Origin: an uncultured Clostridia bacterium
GTDB lineage: Bacteria; Bacillota; Dehalobacteriia; UBA4068
Direction of reading: 5' to 3'
Assembly (NCBI GenBank): GCA_944390945.1
Contig: CALXRV010000054.1
Span: 1-64,000, forward strand
Length of the DNA: 64,000 nt
The translations under genes were made by a program, and so were the position numbers. Under the pieces are notes generated by a model. That model had not been told where the DNA came from. It did no database searches and was given only the letters and a program-made list of their open reading frames with translations. Positions 7,427 through 16,894 of the stretch are shown here, in pieces. Each line of letters opens with the position of its first letter. The stretch's first letter is position 1.

Positions 7427-9202
7427 ATGGCTTTTGATTCTTTGGCTCTCGCTGCCGTCGCAGCAGAGCTGCGCAGCGAACTGGCGGATGCGCGAATTCA
7501 AAAAATCCATCAGCCAGACAAGCATACCCTGCTGCTACGCTACCACGGCCAGGCTGGACGCGGCTGCTTGCTTCTTTCCAGCCACCCGCAAAATGGCCGC
7601 CTGCATAAAACTGCTGCCGCTCGGGAAAATCCGGAAAAAGCACCGCTATTCGCCATGGTACTGCGCAAATGGTTGGATGGCGCGCGCATTATCGATCTGG
7701 CAGTTACCGATTGCGAACGTGTTGCAGAACTGCGGTTTTTATCGCGCAATGAACTGGGGGATAGCGTACGTCTGCGCCTGATTATTGAAATCATGGGCAA
7801 GCACAGCAACATCATACTCGTTGACGAAAAAGGGGTCATCATCGACGGTATCCGCCGCTATGGCAGCTCGCTCTCGCGATACCGTGAAGTCCTGCCCGGC
7901 CGCACATACCGTGAACCCCCCAAACAGCTGCGCACACCACTCCCCCCTGCCGATGAAGAAACGCTGGCCACAGTACTTTACGCAGCTGCGGAAGAGTGCA
8001 CGCTTGCGGAAACGCTGCAGAGGCGAATCGCCGGCATCTCCCCCCTGCTCGCGCAGCATATTTCCCTGCAGGCCGGTCTGCAGCCGAATATGACAGCGGA
8101 GCAACTTGGCGCCGCGGATATCGATAATCTGATGAAAAGTCTGCAGGAGCTGCGGCAACGTATTGCTACCGCAAACTATCAGCCAACTCTCTTGCTGAAG
8201 CATGGAAAGCCAGCTGATTTCGCTGCCATCAGCCCCCTATCCTGGCGTGGTGACGAGACCCTGTCCATGGTTTCCATGAACGAAGCAGTAGACGCTTTTT
8301 ATGCCGCCCGCGAAGCAGAGCAACAATTTCTGGCACGGCAAAAGCAAATCAATAAACAGCTCAGTCGTCAGATCAACCGTTTGAATCGTAAGATCAGCCT
8401 GCAGGAAACGGATCTTGCGCAATGTGAAGCAGCCGACGAGTATAAAGCGTTTGGCGACCTGCTTGCGGCAAACCTCTATCACCTGCGCAAAGGGATGGAC
8501 AGCATTTCCCTGCCCTCCTTTTATCAGCCGGAACAGCAGATCACAATACCGCTTGAACCTGCGCTTTCTCCGCAGGAAAATGTACAACGCTATTATCATC
8601 GTTATGCGAAAGCAAAGCACAGTTATGGGCTGATCGAACAGCAACTGCAGGCAAACCAAGAAGAGCTTGCCTATGCGCTGGGCATCGAACAAGCGCTGCA
8701 AGACAGCGAAAGGATGAGCGATCTGACAGAGCTGGAACGGGAATGTATCCATGCCGGTTACCTTCCTCCGCTGCAGCCGGCGCATAAGACGAAAAGGCAA
8801 AATGAAGCAAAGCCAACCGCGCTTCCGCCGCGCTGCTATCGAACAAGCGACGGCCTGACGGTATTGATCGGCCGCAACAACCGCCAGAACGACCGGCTCA
8901 GCTTGCGGCAAGCCGCTCCGGATGACCTTTGGTTGCACGCGCAGAAGATTCCAGGCAGTCACGTCATCCTGGTCACGGAAGGACGTGAAGCGCCGGAAAG
9001 CAGCATTGTGGAAGCTGCCAGCTGGGCAGCATGGTTCAGCAAAGCGCGTGACAGCGGACAGGTGGCGGTGGATATTTTGCCGGCCGGTAAATTAAAAAAA
9101 CCTCAGGGGGCAAGACCAGGTTTTGTTGTCTATACCGGCCAGCGTACCATCTATACCAAGCCAGCCCCCCCGCCAACCGAAGCCGCGCTGGCAGAAAACT
9201 GA
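7427..9202 (+). CDS. rqcH: Rqc2/RqcH ribosome quality control protein (NFACT family)
   Basis: A 591-residue NFACT protein. RqcH binds stalled 50S subunits and recruits Ala-tRNA to add C-terminal alanine tails that mark nascent chains for decay. The NFACT-N start reads MAFDSLALAAVAAEL, followed by LLLSSHP and LRKWLDGARI. A coiled coil spans about residues 290-440. The C-terminal NFACT-R domain has DDLWLHAQKIPGSHVIL. ATG 7427 has a strong AAAGGAGG site; the frame extends upstream without support. Older annotations call this family fibronectin-binding protein. Confidence 0.94.
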   Translation: MAFDSLALAAVAAELRSELADARIQKIHQPDKHTLLLRYHGQAGRGCLLLSSHPQNGRLHKTAAARENPEKAPLFAMVLRKWLDGARIIDLAVTDCERVAELRFLSRNELGDSVRLRLIIEIMGKHSNIILVDEKGVIIDGIRRYGSSLSRYREVLPGRTYREPPKQLRTPLPPADEETLATVLYAAAEECTLAETLQRRIAGISPLLAQHISLQAGLQPNMTAEQLGAADIDNLMKSLQELRQRIATANYQPTLLLKHGKPADFAAISPLSWRGDETLSMVSMNEAVDAFYAAREAEQQFLARQKQINKQLSRQINRLNRKISLQETDLAQCEAADEYKAFGDLLAANLYHLRKGMDSISLPSFYQPEQQITIPLEPALSPQENVQRYYHRYAKAKHSYGLIEQQLQANQEELAYALGIEQALQDSERMSDLTELERECIHAGYLPPLQPAHKTKRQNEAKPTALPPRCYRTSDGLTVLIGRNNRQNDRLSLRQAAPDDLWLHAQKIPGSHVILVTEGREAPESSIVEAASWAAWFSKARDSGQVAVDILPAGKLKKPQGARPGFVVYTGQRTIYTKPAPPPTEAALAEN

Positions 9203-9293
9203 TTCCATCCGTTTACGCTTCTCGGCGCAGGCTGCACATCCCGTACTCCCTTGTAGGCAGTTAGAACAAAATACAAAATTTGCCAATTTTTTA

Positions 9294-9362
9294 TTGCAAT
9301 TACCTATTAAATGTGATAGAATTAACCAACCACCTGACCGGCCTGATCCTGCAGAGGCCGGT
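9294..9362 (+). promoter_or_regulatory. Promoter and leader hairpin of the alanine symporter gene
   Basis: TTGCAA (9294-9299), 17-base spacer, TAGAAT (9317-9322) form a good promoter. The leader then holds a stem ACCGGCCT (9337-9344) and AGGCCGGT (9355-9362) with a 10-base loop. No T-run follows, so it is not a terminator; it may stabilise the mRNA or bind a regulator. Confidence 0.6.
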
Positions 9363-9400
9363 TATGGTTTATCGCGATAAAATACGGATAAAGGAGGTCG

Positions 9401-10846
9401 ATGGTATTGAGCAGCTTTGTCGAATCATTCTCACAAGCAGAACGTGCTGTTAACGGTGTTGTCTGGGGTTGGCCTATGATGATTCTCTTCCTTGGCGTTG
9501 GGCTATGGCTGACAGTTGGCAACGGATTCGTTCAATTTATTCATTTTGGCTACGTAATGAAGAACACTCTGGGCAAGGTCTTCAAACAGAAAAAAGTTGA
9601 CGACAAAGGGGCGGTGACGCCTTTCCAGGCTGTTTCTACAGCATTGGCGTCCACCGTTGGTACGGGCAATATTGCCGGTGTTGCTGGTGCGATCGCGATC
9701 GGTGGACCGGGTGCTGTTTTTTGGATGTGGATTTCCGCGCTGCTCGGCATGGCGACAAAATTTTCTGAAGTCGCGCTTGCCATCCATTTCCGCGAACGCA
9801 ATCCGAAAGGCGACTGGATTGGTGGCCCGATGTTTTACATCAGCAAGGGCCTTGGCCGCGGTTGGAAATGGCTGGCCGTACTTTTTGCCATCATCGGCGC
9901 ATTAACTGCTTTTGGTATCGGCAACCTGACCCAATTAAATTCCATCGCGGGTACGGTTTCCAATGTCTTCATTAGTTTCTCCGCAAATCCGGAAGCGCTG
10001 AACATCGGGCGCATCAATCTGATCGTCGGTATCGTCGTCGCCATCATCATGGCGCTGATCCTTTTCGGCGGCATCAAACGAATCGGCGCAACGGCAGAAA
10101 AAATCGTTCCTTTCATGGCGATCCTCTACATCGTTGGCGGCCTGGCCGTGATCATCACACATATCAGCAGCATCGGACCTGTTTTCCGCGATATCTTTAC
10201 CGGCGCTTTCGGCGGATTTCAGCCGATTGCCGGCGGCGTGGCCGGCTTCGCCATTTCGGAAACCATAAAACGGGGTATTTCGCGCGGCGTCTTTTCCAAT
10301 GAAGCAGGCCTTGGTTCTGCGCCAATCGCCCATGCGGCGGCCCATACAAAAGATCCGGTTCAGCAGGGGCTTTATGGTATTCTGGAAGTTTTCCTTGATA
10401 CTATCGTCATCTGCTCATTAACCTCGCTGATCGTGCTGATGAGCGGCACGCCGATCGAATGGGGCATGAATGCTGGTGCAGAACTGACCACCGCTGGTCT
10501 GGCCACCGTATTTGGTGCAAAGGCAGCCTCTCTTTACATGGCGATTGCGCTTGGCTGCTTTGCTTTTACTACTGTGCTCGGTTGGTCCCTTTACGGCACA
10601 CGCTGCATTGAATTTCTGTTTGGGGTCAAGGCAATCCGCATCTACCAAATCATCTTTGTTGCTATGGTTGTCGTTGGCGCCACGATGGAGCTCGACATGG
10701 CCTGGAATATTGCTGAGACGCTGAACGGCATGATGGCAATTCCTAACCTGATCGGTCTGGCATTGCTTTCTCCCCTCGCATTCAAGCTGACAAAGAATTA
10801 TTTTGCCCGCGTAAAAGCTGGCGAAATTATTGATGAAGAAGAATAG
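9401..10846 (+). CDS. Sodium:alanine/glycine symporter (AGCS family)
   Basis: A 481-residue inner membrane protein with about 10-11 TM segments that imports alanine or glycine with sodium. Family hallmarks are GTGNIAGVAGAIAIGGPGAV, then ISRGVFSNEAGLGSAPIAHA in the middle third and a TM-rich C-terminal part. Length is normal. AGGAGG lies only 3 bases before ATG 9401; TTG 9407 has better spacing and may be the true start. It is monocistronic, with its own promoter and a terminator after the stop. Substrate is inferred from the family. Confidence 0.93.
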   Translation: MVLSSFVESFSQAERAVNGVVWGWPMMILFLGVGLWLTVGNGFVQFIHFGYVMKNTLGKVFKQKKVDDKGAVTPFQAVSTALASTVGTGNIAGVAGAIAIGGPGAVFWMWISALLGMATKFSEVALAIHFRERNPKGDWIGGPMFYISKGLGRGWKWLAVLFAIIGALTAFGIGNLTQLNSIAGTVSNVFISFSANPEALNIGRINLIVGIVVAIIMALILFGGIKRIGATAEKIVPFMAILYIVGGLAVIITHISSIGPVFRDIFTGAFGGFQPIAGGVAGFAISETIKRGISRGVFSNEAGLGSAPIAHAAAHTKDPVQQGLYGILEVFLDTIVICSLTSLIVLMSGTPIEWGMNAGAELTTAGLATVFGAKAASLYMAIALGCFAFTTVLGWSLYGTRCIEFLFGVKAIRIYQIIFVAMVVVGATMELDMAWNIAETLNGMMAIPNLIGLALLSPLAFKLTKNYFARVKAGEIIDEEE

Positions 10847-10883
10847 CGTAGTACTCACCTTTGGATATCCCTGGCAGCGAAGA

Positions 10884-10913
10884 AAAAGCAGGAGGCCGCA
10901 GCCTCCTGCTTTT
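10884..10913. terminator. Bidirectional terminator between symporter and CBS genes
   Basis: Arms 10888-10896 and 10901-10909 pair perfectly (GCAGGAGGC/GCCTCCTGC) with a 4-base loop, flanked by A4 on the left and T4 on the right. It serves the convergent genes on both strands. Confidence 0.9.
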
Positions 10914-10935
10914 GTTTTCGTTATCAATACAACCG

Positions 10936-11355
10936 TCATTCCGATTCACAAAAGTAAAGGATAACGTCTTTCCGCGTCACAATGCCAACAAAAGCATCTC
11001 GATCATCGATCACCGGTACAAAATTTTGTTCTGTCACCAACTGCAACAACTCATGCATAGTGGCGGTAATATGTACCGGATGGCACCAGTCAGGCCGCAG
11101 GATATCGCGAACCAAATAATCTTCCTGCGCTTTAGGGGAACAGGCATTCTCGTCCACCACTTTCCACAGGAAATCGCCTTCGCTCACCGTACCGGCATAA
11201 GTGCCATCCTCGCGGATGACCGGAATCGCGCTATAGCCATGCCGCCGCATCTTTTCCATCCCCTGGCGCAACGTATTATAATCATAGAGAAAAGCCACAT
11301 CATGCTTAGGCTTCAGCAGGAAAAGGAAATTCATTTTATCATGATCAATATGCAT
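10936..11355 (-). CDS. CBS domain pair protein
   Basis: A 139-residue cytoplasmic protein made of two CBS motifs, which commonly bind adenine nucleotides. The first motif contains GYSAIPVIREDGTYAGTVSE, the second NFVPVIDDRDAFVGIVTRKD. ATG 11355 is preferred over the GTG at 11361 because AAGGAG lies 8 bases before the ATG. It is the last gene of the relA-dtd-MBL run, 30 bases after the hydrolase. No catalytic domain is attached, so it may act as a nucleotide-sensing regulator; the partner is unknown. Confidence 0.85.
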   Translation of the reverse strand: MHIDHDKMNFLFLLKPKHDVAFLYDYNTLRQGMEKMRRHGYSAIPVIREDGTYAGTVSEGDFLWKVVDENACSPKAQEDYLVRDILRPDWCHPVHITATMHELLQLVTEQNFVPVIDDRDAFVGIVTRKDVILYFCESE

Positions 11356-11385
11356 CAGCACAGCTCCTTCCCTAGCGTGACATGA

Positions 11386-12018
11386 TCAGCCACGCGGCAT
11401 ATATGGGTTCTGCCTGCGTTCATCATCCAATCTGGTGGATGGCCCATGCCCGGGTAACGCCAGACGATCGCCTGGCAGCGCCGCCAGGTGAGCCAGGGAA
11501 GCTCTCATCGCCGCCTCGTCGCCGCCGGGTAAATCACAACGGCCGCAGGAAAGACGGAAAAGCGTATCCCCACAAAACAGTAAATCTTCACAAAGCAAAC
11601 AAATGCCGCCAGGCGTATGCCCCGGTGTATGCAGCACGTGCAGGCAGAGTTTACCCAATGCAATCTGATCCCCGTCATGGAGTAGGCGCGTGGCTTTGCC
11701 GCCCACGCCATTGCCGCCAAAATTGCGTGCCAGACTAAGTGAAGCATCTGTCAGCATCGGCGCATCCAGCTCGTGAATCAGGATCGGCGCGCCGGTAACT
11801 TCCGCCAATTCAGCATTTGCCCCAATATGATCCCAATGCCCATGCGTATCAATGATCATGCAGATCTCTGCACCTGCTTGTTCCGCTTCACGCAGGATGC
11901 GGCCGGCATCCCCAGCCGGATCGATCACTGCTGCCTGATGGCTGTCCGTATCGATCAACAAATAGCAATTCGTACCCAACGGCGGCAGCTGCATGGTAAT
12001 CAGCCCGTATTTTCCCAT
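11386..12018 (-). CDS. Metallo-beta-lactamase fold hydrolase (glyoxalase II-like)
   Basis: A 210-residue zinc hydrolase. The metal ligands are THGHWDHIG (HxHxDH), HTPGHTPGG, CGDTLF and the final PGHG. The start ATG 12018 has AAAGGA seven bases upstream. Small stand-alone proteins of this type next to dtd and relA are common in Bacillota and are often annotated as hydroxyacylglutathione hydrolase-like. The real thioester or other substrate cannot be read from sequence. It follows dtd by 52 bases. Confidence 0.9.
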   Translation of the reverse strand: MGKYGLITMQLPPLGTNCYLLIDTDSHQAAVIDPAGDAGRILREAEQAGAEICMIIDTHGHWDHIGANAELAEVTGAPILIHELDAPMLTDASLSLARNFGGNGVGGKATRLLHDGDQIALGKLCLHVLHTPGHTPGGICLLCEDLLFCGDTLFRLSCGRCDLPGGDEAAMRASLAHLAALPGDRLALPGHGPSTRLDDERRQNPYMPRG

Positions 12019-12070
12019 CGTCGTTCCTTTCTCTCCTGTTCTTCCCGGCAAAATCCCCGCATATCTCATG

Positions 12071-12517
12071 TCAGCGCATGGGCGATTCCAGCAAAAGGGT
12101 CACCGGTCCGTCGTTTTCGATATACACCAACATTTCCGCCTGAAACACCCCGGTCTGTACCGGTACGCCAGCTTCCCGCAGACAAGCGGTATAATATTCA
12201 TAGAGCCGGTTTGCGGTTTCCGCGTCCGCCGCCTGATCAAAGCCAGGCCGGTTGCCGCGCCTTGTATCCGCATACAGCGTAAACTGGGAAACAACCAGTA
12301 CGCTGCCACCCACATCCAATACCGAACGGTTCATCTTGCCGTTTTCATCCGTAAAAATGCGCAGCGCCGCTGTTTTGCGCGCCAGATATGCCGCATCTTC
12401 TTCGCAATCCCCCTTGCCGGCGCCAAACAGTGCCACCAACCCACAGCCGATACGCCCTACCTCTCGACCGCCGGTCTCAACCGAACCTGCTTTTACCCGC
12501 TGCAGCAATACGCGCAT
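12071..12517 (-). CDS. dtd: D-aminoacyl-tRNA deacylase
   Basis: A 148-residue DTD1-type enzyme that removes D-amino acids (and Gly) wrongly attached to tRNA. It has the SQFTLYAD motif that binds the adenosine end and the NRPGF motif near residues 90-94, and ends with [17 protein letters not shown]. Length is standard. It begins 11 bases after relA ends, so the two are co-transcribed, which is the usual relA-dtd arrangement. Confidence 0.97.
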   Translation of the reverse strand: MRVLLQRVKAGSVETGGREVGRIGCGLVALFGAGKGDCEEDAAYLARKTAALRIFTDENGKMNRSVLDVGGSVLVVSQFTLYADTRRGNRPGFDQAADAETANRLYEYYTACLREAGVPVQTGVFQAEMLVYIENDGPVTLLLESPMR

Positions 12518-12528
12518 AGATGATTCTC

Positions 12529-14715
12529 CTATTTCCCCTCTTTTTTATCCTTTTTATCCCGCCGGCGATGAACAACACGGCGCACTTCCAGCACATCGCG
12601 TACACGGGATACCCGCTGGATCAGATAGTCAAGCTGATCTTGCGATTTTACCTCCAGTTTCAAATAAACCGTGGAAATTTTTGTGCGTTTGTCAACAGAA
12701 ACATGCACGCCGTTAACCGGAGTTTTTGTCTCTGCCATAACTGCCATAATATCCATCAGCAGCCGTTCGCGATCCATGCAGACCGCTTCCATCTCCACCT
12801 GGAATACGCCTTCGCGAACCTCCCCCCAGGAAACGCCGATCATCCGTTCCGGCTCGGTCTCCTGATAGCGCAAAGCGTTCGGACAGTCGCGACGATGAAC
12901 CGATATGCCGCGCCCGCGGGTGACATAACCGATCACCGGTTCGCCGGGCAGTGGTTTGCAGCAGGCAGCAAGGCGCACCATCGCATCTTCCACACCGTCG
13001 ACCACAATCCCCTCTGAAGTCGTTCGTTTATTTCCCGGCCGAACCTCTACCTGGGTCGGCTCTTCTTTTCTGTATTCGTCACGCAGTTTCGCCGCTACCG
13101 TATCTGCGCGTACCGTTCCTTCGCCGATCGCCGCCAGCAAGTCCTCTGGGGTCAGGCAGGTAAACCGTTTGGCAATCTCCATTAACGGGGGCTCCCGCAA
13201 CATCTGCGCCGGGTCTAATCCCACCTTTTTGCATTCGCGGTCGAACATCTCACGCCCGATCACAATGTTTTCGTCCCGCTTTTCCTTACGGAACCACTGG
13301 CGTATCCGGTTTTTCGCCTGCTGCGTCTTGCACAGATTCAACCAGTCGCGGCTGGGGCCGCGTCCTTTTGCCGTTAGAATCTCCACGATATCGCCATTTT
13401 GCAGTTCTGTATCCAGCGGCACCAGGCGATGATTGACCTTTGCGCCAACCGTCTGATGCCCAACCTGCGTATGTACGCGATAAGCGAAATCCAGCGGTAC
13501 CGAGCCGGACGGCAGCTCATAGACATCGCCTTTGGGGCTGAAAACATAGATATAGTCATTGAAGAGGTCATGCTTGACCGTCTCCATGAATTCGCGGGAA
13601 TCGCCGACCTCCTGCTGCCATTCCAGCATCTGGCGCAGCCATTCTACCTTTTTATCAAAATCCGCATCCGCGCTTTTGCCTTCCTTATAACGCCAATGCG
13701 CCGCAATACCATATTCTGCAATACGATGCATGTCCCAGGTGCGGATCTGCACTTCAAACGGCATACCGTTGTCCGCAATCAAGGTAGTATGGATCGATTG
13801 GTACATATTCTGCTTCGGCATGGCGATATAATCTTTGAAGCGCCCCGGAATCGGCTTCCACAGCGTATGGATAATGCCCAACGATTCATAGCACTCGCGC
13901 ACCGTATTGACGATGATCCGAATGGCATTAAGGTCAAAGATCTCGCTCAACTCTTTTTGTTGGCGGCGCATTTTGTTGAAAATACTGTAATAGTTTTTGA
14001 TGCGGCCATTCACTTCTGCCTTCACGCCAGCTTCAGCCAGCGCGCTGCGGATTCTGGCGATCTGCTCGTTGATAAAGCTGTCGCGTTCTTCCTTTTCCGC
14101 AGCCAGGCTCAGCTTGATATCGGCGATGCGCTCCGGCTCCAGCACCTGAATCGAAAGATCTTCCAGCTCGCTTTTGATCTTAAAGATACCCAGACGATGC
14201 GCAAGCGGTGCATAGATGGAGAGCGTCTCTTCCGCAATCTCCTTTTGCCGCAGCGGAGAACGGTGGCTGCTGATTGTCCGCATATTATGCAGGCGATCAG
14301 CCAGCTTGATCAAAATAATGCGGATATCGCTGGACATGGCCATAAACATTTTGCGCAGGTTTTCCGCCTGCGCCTCATGCCTGGTACGGAACTCCAGCTT
14401 GTTCAGCTTGGTCACGCCATCCACCAAGACCAGCGTCTGATGCCCAAACTTCTCTTCGATCTCCTCACGGCTAACCGAAGTATCTTCCACCACATCATGC
14501 AGCAGACCAGCGATGATCGTAGTATCATCGATCTGCATCGAAGCCAGGATCTCAGCCACGGCCAACGGATGGTTAATATATGGTTCGCCGCTGTCGCGCT
14601 TCTGTTCGCCATGCGCCTTCCGCGCCATCTCATAGGCGGCGCGGATCAGCTCGCTGTTGGAAGTCGGGTTATACGCCCGTACAGATTGGATGATATCGTC
14701 GATATTTGCAGCCAT
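12529..14715 (-). CDS. relA: Bifunctional (p)ppGpp synthetase/hydrolase
   Basis: A 728-residue Rel protein that makes and degrades (p)ppGpp on ribosomes during starvation. In order: HD hydrolase domain with HDVVEDT (about residue 68), synthetase domain with [13 protein letters not shown] and YQSIHTT, TGS domain with [17 protein letters not shown]-type sequence, a Cys-containing zinc-finger-like region with [15 protein letters not shown] and HRRDCPN, and a C-terminal ACT domain. ATG 14715 has an AGGTGG site; the longer open frame is unsupported. The HD motif is intact, so both activities are expected. It lies directly downstream of codY. Confidence 0.97.
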   Translation of the reverse strand: MAANIDDIIQSVRAYNPTSNSELIRAAYEMARKAHGEQKRDSGEPYINHPLAVAEILASMQIDDTTIIAGLLHDVVEDTSVSREEIEEKFGHQTLVLVDGVTKLNKLEFRTRHEAQAENLRKMFMAMSSDIRIILIKLADRLHNMRTISSHRSPLRQKEIAEETLSIYAPLAHRLGIFKIKSELEDLSIQVLEPERIADIKLSLAAEKEERDSFINEQIARIRSALAEAGVKAEVNGRIKNYYSIFNKMRRQQKELSEIFDLNAIRIIVNTVRECYESLGIIHTLWKPIPGRFKDYIAMPKQNMYQSIHTTLIADNGMPFEVQIRTWDMHRIAEYGIAAHWRYKEGKSADADFDKKVEWLRQMLEWQQEVGDSREFMETVKHDLFNDYIYVFSPKGDVYELPSGSVPLDFAYRVHTQVGHQTVGAKVNHRLVPLDTELQNGDIVEILTAKGRGPSRDWLNLCKTQQAKNRIRQWFRKEKRDENIVIGREMFDRECKKVGLDPAQMLREPPLMEIAKRFTCLTPEDLLAAIGEGTVRADTVAAKLRDEYRKEEPTQVEVRPGNKRTTSEGIVVDGVEDAMVRLAACCKPLPGEPVIGYVTRGRGISVHRRDCPNALRYQETEPERMIGVSWGEVREGVFQVEMEAVCMDRERLLMDIMAVMAETKTPVNGVHVSVDKRTKISTVYLKLEVKSQDQLDYLIQRVSRVRDVLEVRRVVHRRRDKKDKKEGK

Positions 14716-14751
14716 ATCCCCACCTGCGCACCGGCTGCATTGCAGCCCGGC

Positions 14752-14793
14752 CCTGTTCGCGGATATCAAAATCCTGTTCGCAGATACCGAAAT
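14752..14793. repeat. 21-bp tandem duplication between codY and relA
   Basis: Two adjacent 21-base units, 14752-14772 and 14773-14793, match at 18 of 21 positions (each begins CCTGTTCGC). A separate dyad, GGCTGCA/TGCAGCC, lies at about 14734-14748, upstream of the relA ribosome site. Both are in the 134-base gap between codY and relA. Confidence 0.7.
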
Positions 14794-14849
14794 AAAGAAA
14801 CAGGGCATATTGCTACGCCCCATTTCAGATAGAGACTGTTCAATGCGAA

Positions 14850-15641
14850 TCAAAAACGGCGATGTGTTGCCTGTACATGTTCCAGCTCTTCCAGCAGATA
14901 ATCGTTAAGAACACGGATATAGGTGCCTTTCATCCCCAAAGAACGGACTTCCACCACGCCGGCAGATTCCAACTTACGCAGGGCATTGACGATCACCGAA
15001 CGGGTGATGCCCACCTTATCCGCAATTTTTGAGGCCACGAGCAGGCCATTGCTACCGCCCAATTCATTAAAGATATGCTCGACCGCTTCCAGCTCAGAAT
15101 AGGAAAGCGTATCAAAGGCGATCGAGACAACCGCTTTCTGCCGTGCGGTCTCCTCGATTTTTTCCACACGAGCCCGCAGAATTTCAGAACCAATGACCGT
15201 TGCGCCCAATTCGGCCAGAACCAAATCATCGCTGTCAAATTCACCAGATTTAGAGAGCATCAACGTACCGACACGCTGTCCGCCGCCGGTAATTGGAACC
15301 ACAGTCGTATATTTGTTTTTCAAAAAGCAGGAATTATGCACGCCGAAAACACAACTGCCCTCGCGGTCGATATTGACCTGCGTTTCTGTTGTACGCAGCA
15401 ATTCATCATTGTATTGATCCGGATAATGCGCATCCAGTTTCACAATATCTTCCATCGTCGGGCAGTAAAAATTATCCATAAACGCATAGCCCAAAACCTT
15501 GCCTTTACGACCGATAATATAGACATTTGCATTGATATTCCGGCACATCGTTTCCGCCATTTCCGCGAAACTGATCGGATGTCCCGCTGCCTTCTGGATT
15601 ATCTTGTTGATTTCTCTAGTCTTATCGAGTAAGCTCTTCAT
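14850..15641 (-). CDS. codY: GTP- and branched-chain-amino-acid-sensing repressor CodY
   Basis: A 263-residue global regulator that represses starvation genes when GTP and isoleucine/valine are high. The N-terminal GAF-type domain starts MKSLLDKTREINKIIQ and holds MCRNINANVYIIGRKGKVLG. The C-terminal winged helix contains SKIADKVGITRSVIVNALRK and SAGVVEVRSLGMKGTYIRVL, the conserved DNA-binding end. AGGAGT lies 10-11 bases before ATG 15641. It sits between ftsZ and relA, unlike the usual xerC-hslVU-codY site, and may be read from the ftsQ promoter. Confidence 0.97.
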   Translation of the reverse strand: MKSLLDKTREINKIIQKAAGHPISFAEMAETMCRNINANVYIIGRKGKVLGYAFMDNFYCPTMEDIVKLDAHYPDQYNDELLRTTETQVNIDREGSCVFGVHNSCFLKNKYTTVVPITGGGQRVGTLMLSKSGEFDSDDLVLAELGATVIGSEILRARVEKIEETARQKAVVSIAFDTLSYSELEAVEHIFNELGGSNGLLVASKIADKVGITRSVIVNALRKLESAGVVEVRSLGMKGTYIRVLNDYLLEELEHVQATHRRF

Positions 15642-15687
15642 CTTATTTCCACTCCTGTTGTTTATTCACTGGCCAAAAGATATTCAA

Positions 15688-16770
15688 TTATTTTTCGCGC
15701 CTTAAAAAGGTGGGCAAGTCCAAATCCTCCAAAGCAAGCGGTTTCAGCACCGCTTCACCAACGTCGCCGGAAAACTTGCTCTTGCTCTTCGCCGGATTGA
15801 CCGTCACCGGATTACGATTGTCAAAGCCGGTTGCGATCACCGTTACCTTGATCGCATCTTCCAATTCCTCATCCACGCCAGCACCAAAGATGATCTGCGC
15901 ATCCGGATCAGCCACTTCATAGATGTACTTCGCAGCATCATTTGCTTCCAGCATGCTCATATTCGGTGAACCGGTGATCGAAAGCAGAATGCCTTTTGCG
16001 CCTTTGATACTCGTTTCCAGCATCGAACTGGAAATAGCGTCTGCCGCAGCATCCACTGCCTTCGTATCGCCACGCGCCATACCAATCCCCATCCAGGCGG
16101 AACCAGCATCGCTCATGATCGACTTCACATCCGCAAAGTCCAGGTTGATCAAAGCCGGCTTGCTGATCAAATCGGAGATACCCTGTACGCCCTGGCGCAG
16201 CACGTCATCCGCCATCATGAAGGCATCCTGCATTGTCGTCTTTTTATCCACGATCTGCAACAATTTATCATTGGGAATGGTGATCAGCGTATCCACGCTG
16301 TTCTTCAGTTCACTAATTCCCATCTCTGCCTGCTGCGCACGACGACGCCCCTCGAAACCGAACGGTTTTGTCACCACACCAACCGTCAATGCGCCCTGTG
16401 CCTTGGCCAAGGCGGCGATGACCGGAGCCGCCCCCGTACCGGTGCCACCGCCCATACCTGCGGTAACGAACACCATATCTGCGCCATCCAACAGCGCTTC
16501 TATTTCTCCGCGGCTTTCCTCCGCCGCTTTCTTGCCGACTTCCGGATTTCCGCCTGCGCCCAGGCCCTTGGTCAATTTCGGACCGATCTGCAATACGGTC
16601 TCCGCACCAGAATATCCCAGCGCTTGCAGATCTGTATTGACGGCGATAAAATCCACGCCGGTAAGATTATTCTTGATCATCCGATTTACTGCATTGCTGC
16701 CGCCGCCGCCGATGCCGATAACTTTAATTTTTGCGAACTGGCTGGCTAAATTGTCTTCAAACAGCAGCAT
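15688..16770 (-). CDS. ftsZ: Cell division GTPase FtsZ
   Basis: A 360-residue tubulin homologue that forms the division ring. The nucleotide site has [13 protein letters not shown] (about residues 19-31) and the tubulin signature GGGTGTG (107-113). The C-terminal peptide [10 protein letters not shown], the docking site for FtsA/SepF/ZipA-type partners, is present after a short linker, so the protein is full length though compact. AAGGAGG precedes the ATG. It follows ftsQ by 124 bases with no ftsA between them. The gap carries a small stem at about 16857-16876 and no gene. Confidence 0.98.
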   Translation of the reverse strand: MLLFEDNLASQFAKIKVIGIGGGGSNAVNRMIKNNLTGVDFIAVNTDLQALGYSGAETVLQIGPKLTKGLGAGGNPEVGKKAAEESRGEIEALLDGADMVFVTAGMGGGTGTGAAPVIAALAKAQGALTVGVVTKPFGFEGRRRAQQAEMGISELKNSVDTLITIPNDKLLQIVDKKTTMQDAFMMADDVLRQGVQGISDLISKPALINLDFADVKSIMSDAGSAWMGIGMARGDTKAVDAAADAISSSMLETSIKGAKGILLSITGSPNMSMLEANDAAKYIYEVADPDAQIIFGAGVDEELEDAIKVTVIATGFDNRNPVTVNPAKSKSKFSGDVGEAVLKPLALEDLDLPTFLRREK

Positions 16771-16894
16771 CCCAAAACCTCCTTAGCTACGCCTGCACAT
16801 GGAATAAGGACATAGCAGGCGAATTTCTCCATATCATATTTCTGCGTAAAACTGCATTTCCCTGCTCAGGAAATAAGAATCAAAGAAAGAATCT

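Noticed and set aside
13399-14832. 477-residue plus-strand frame opposite relA
   Set aside because: Shadow of relA caused by base composition; no homology-like motif and no ribosome site.
16771-16894. Hidden or broken ftsA in the ftsQ-ftsZ gap
   Set aside because: The gap is only 124 bases and shows no ftsA-like peptide in any frame.
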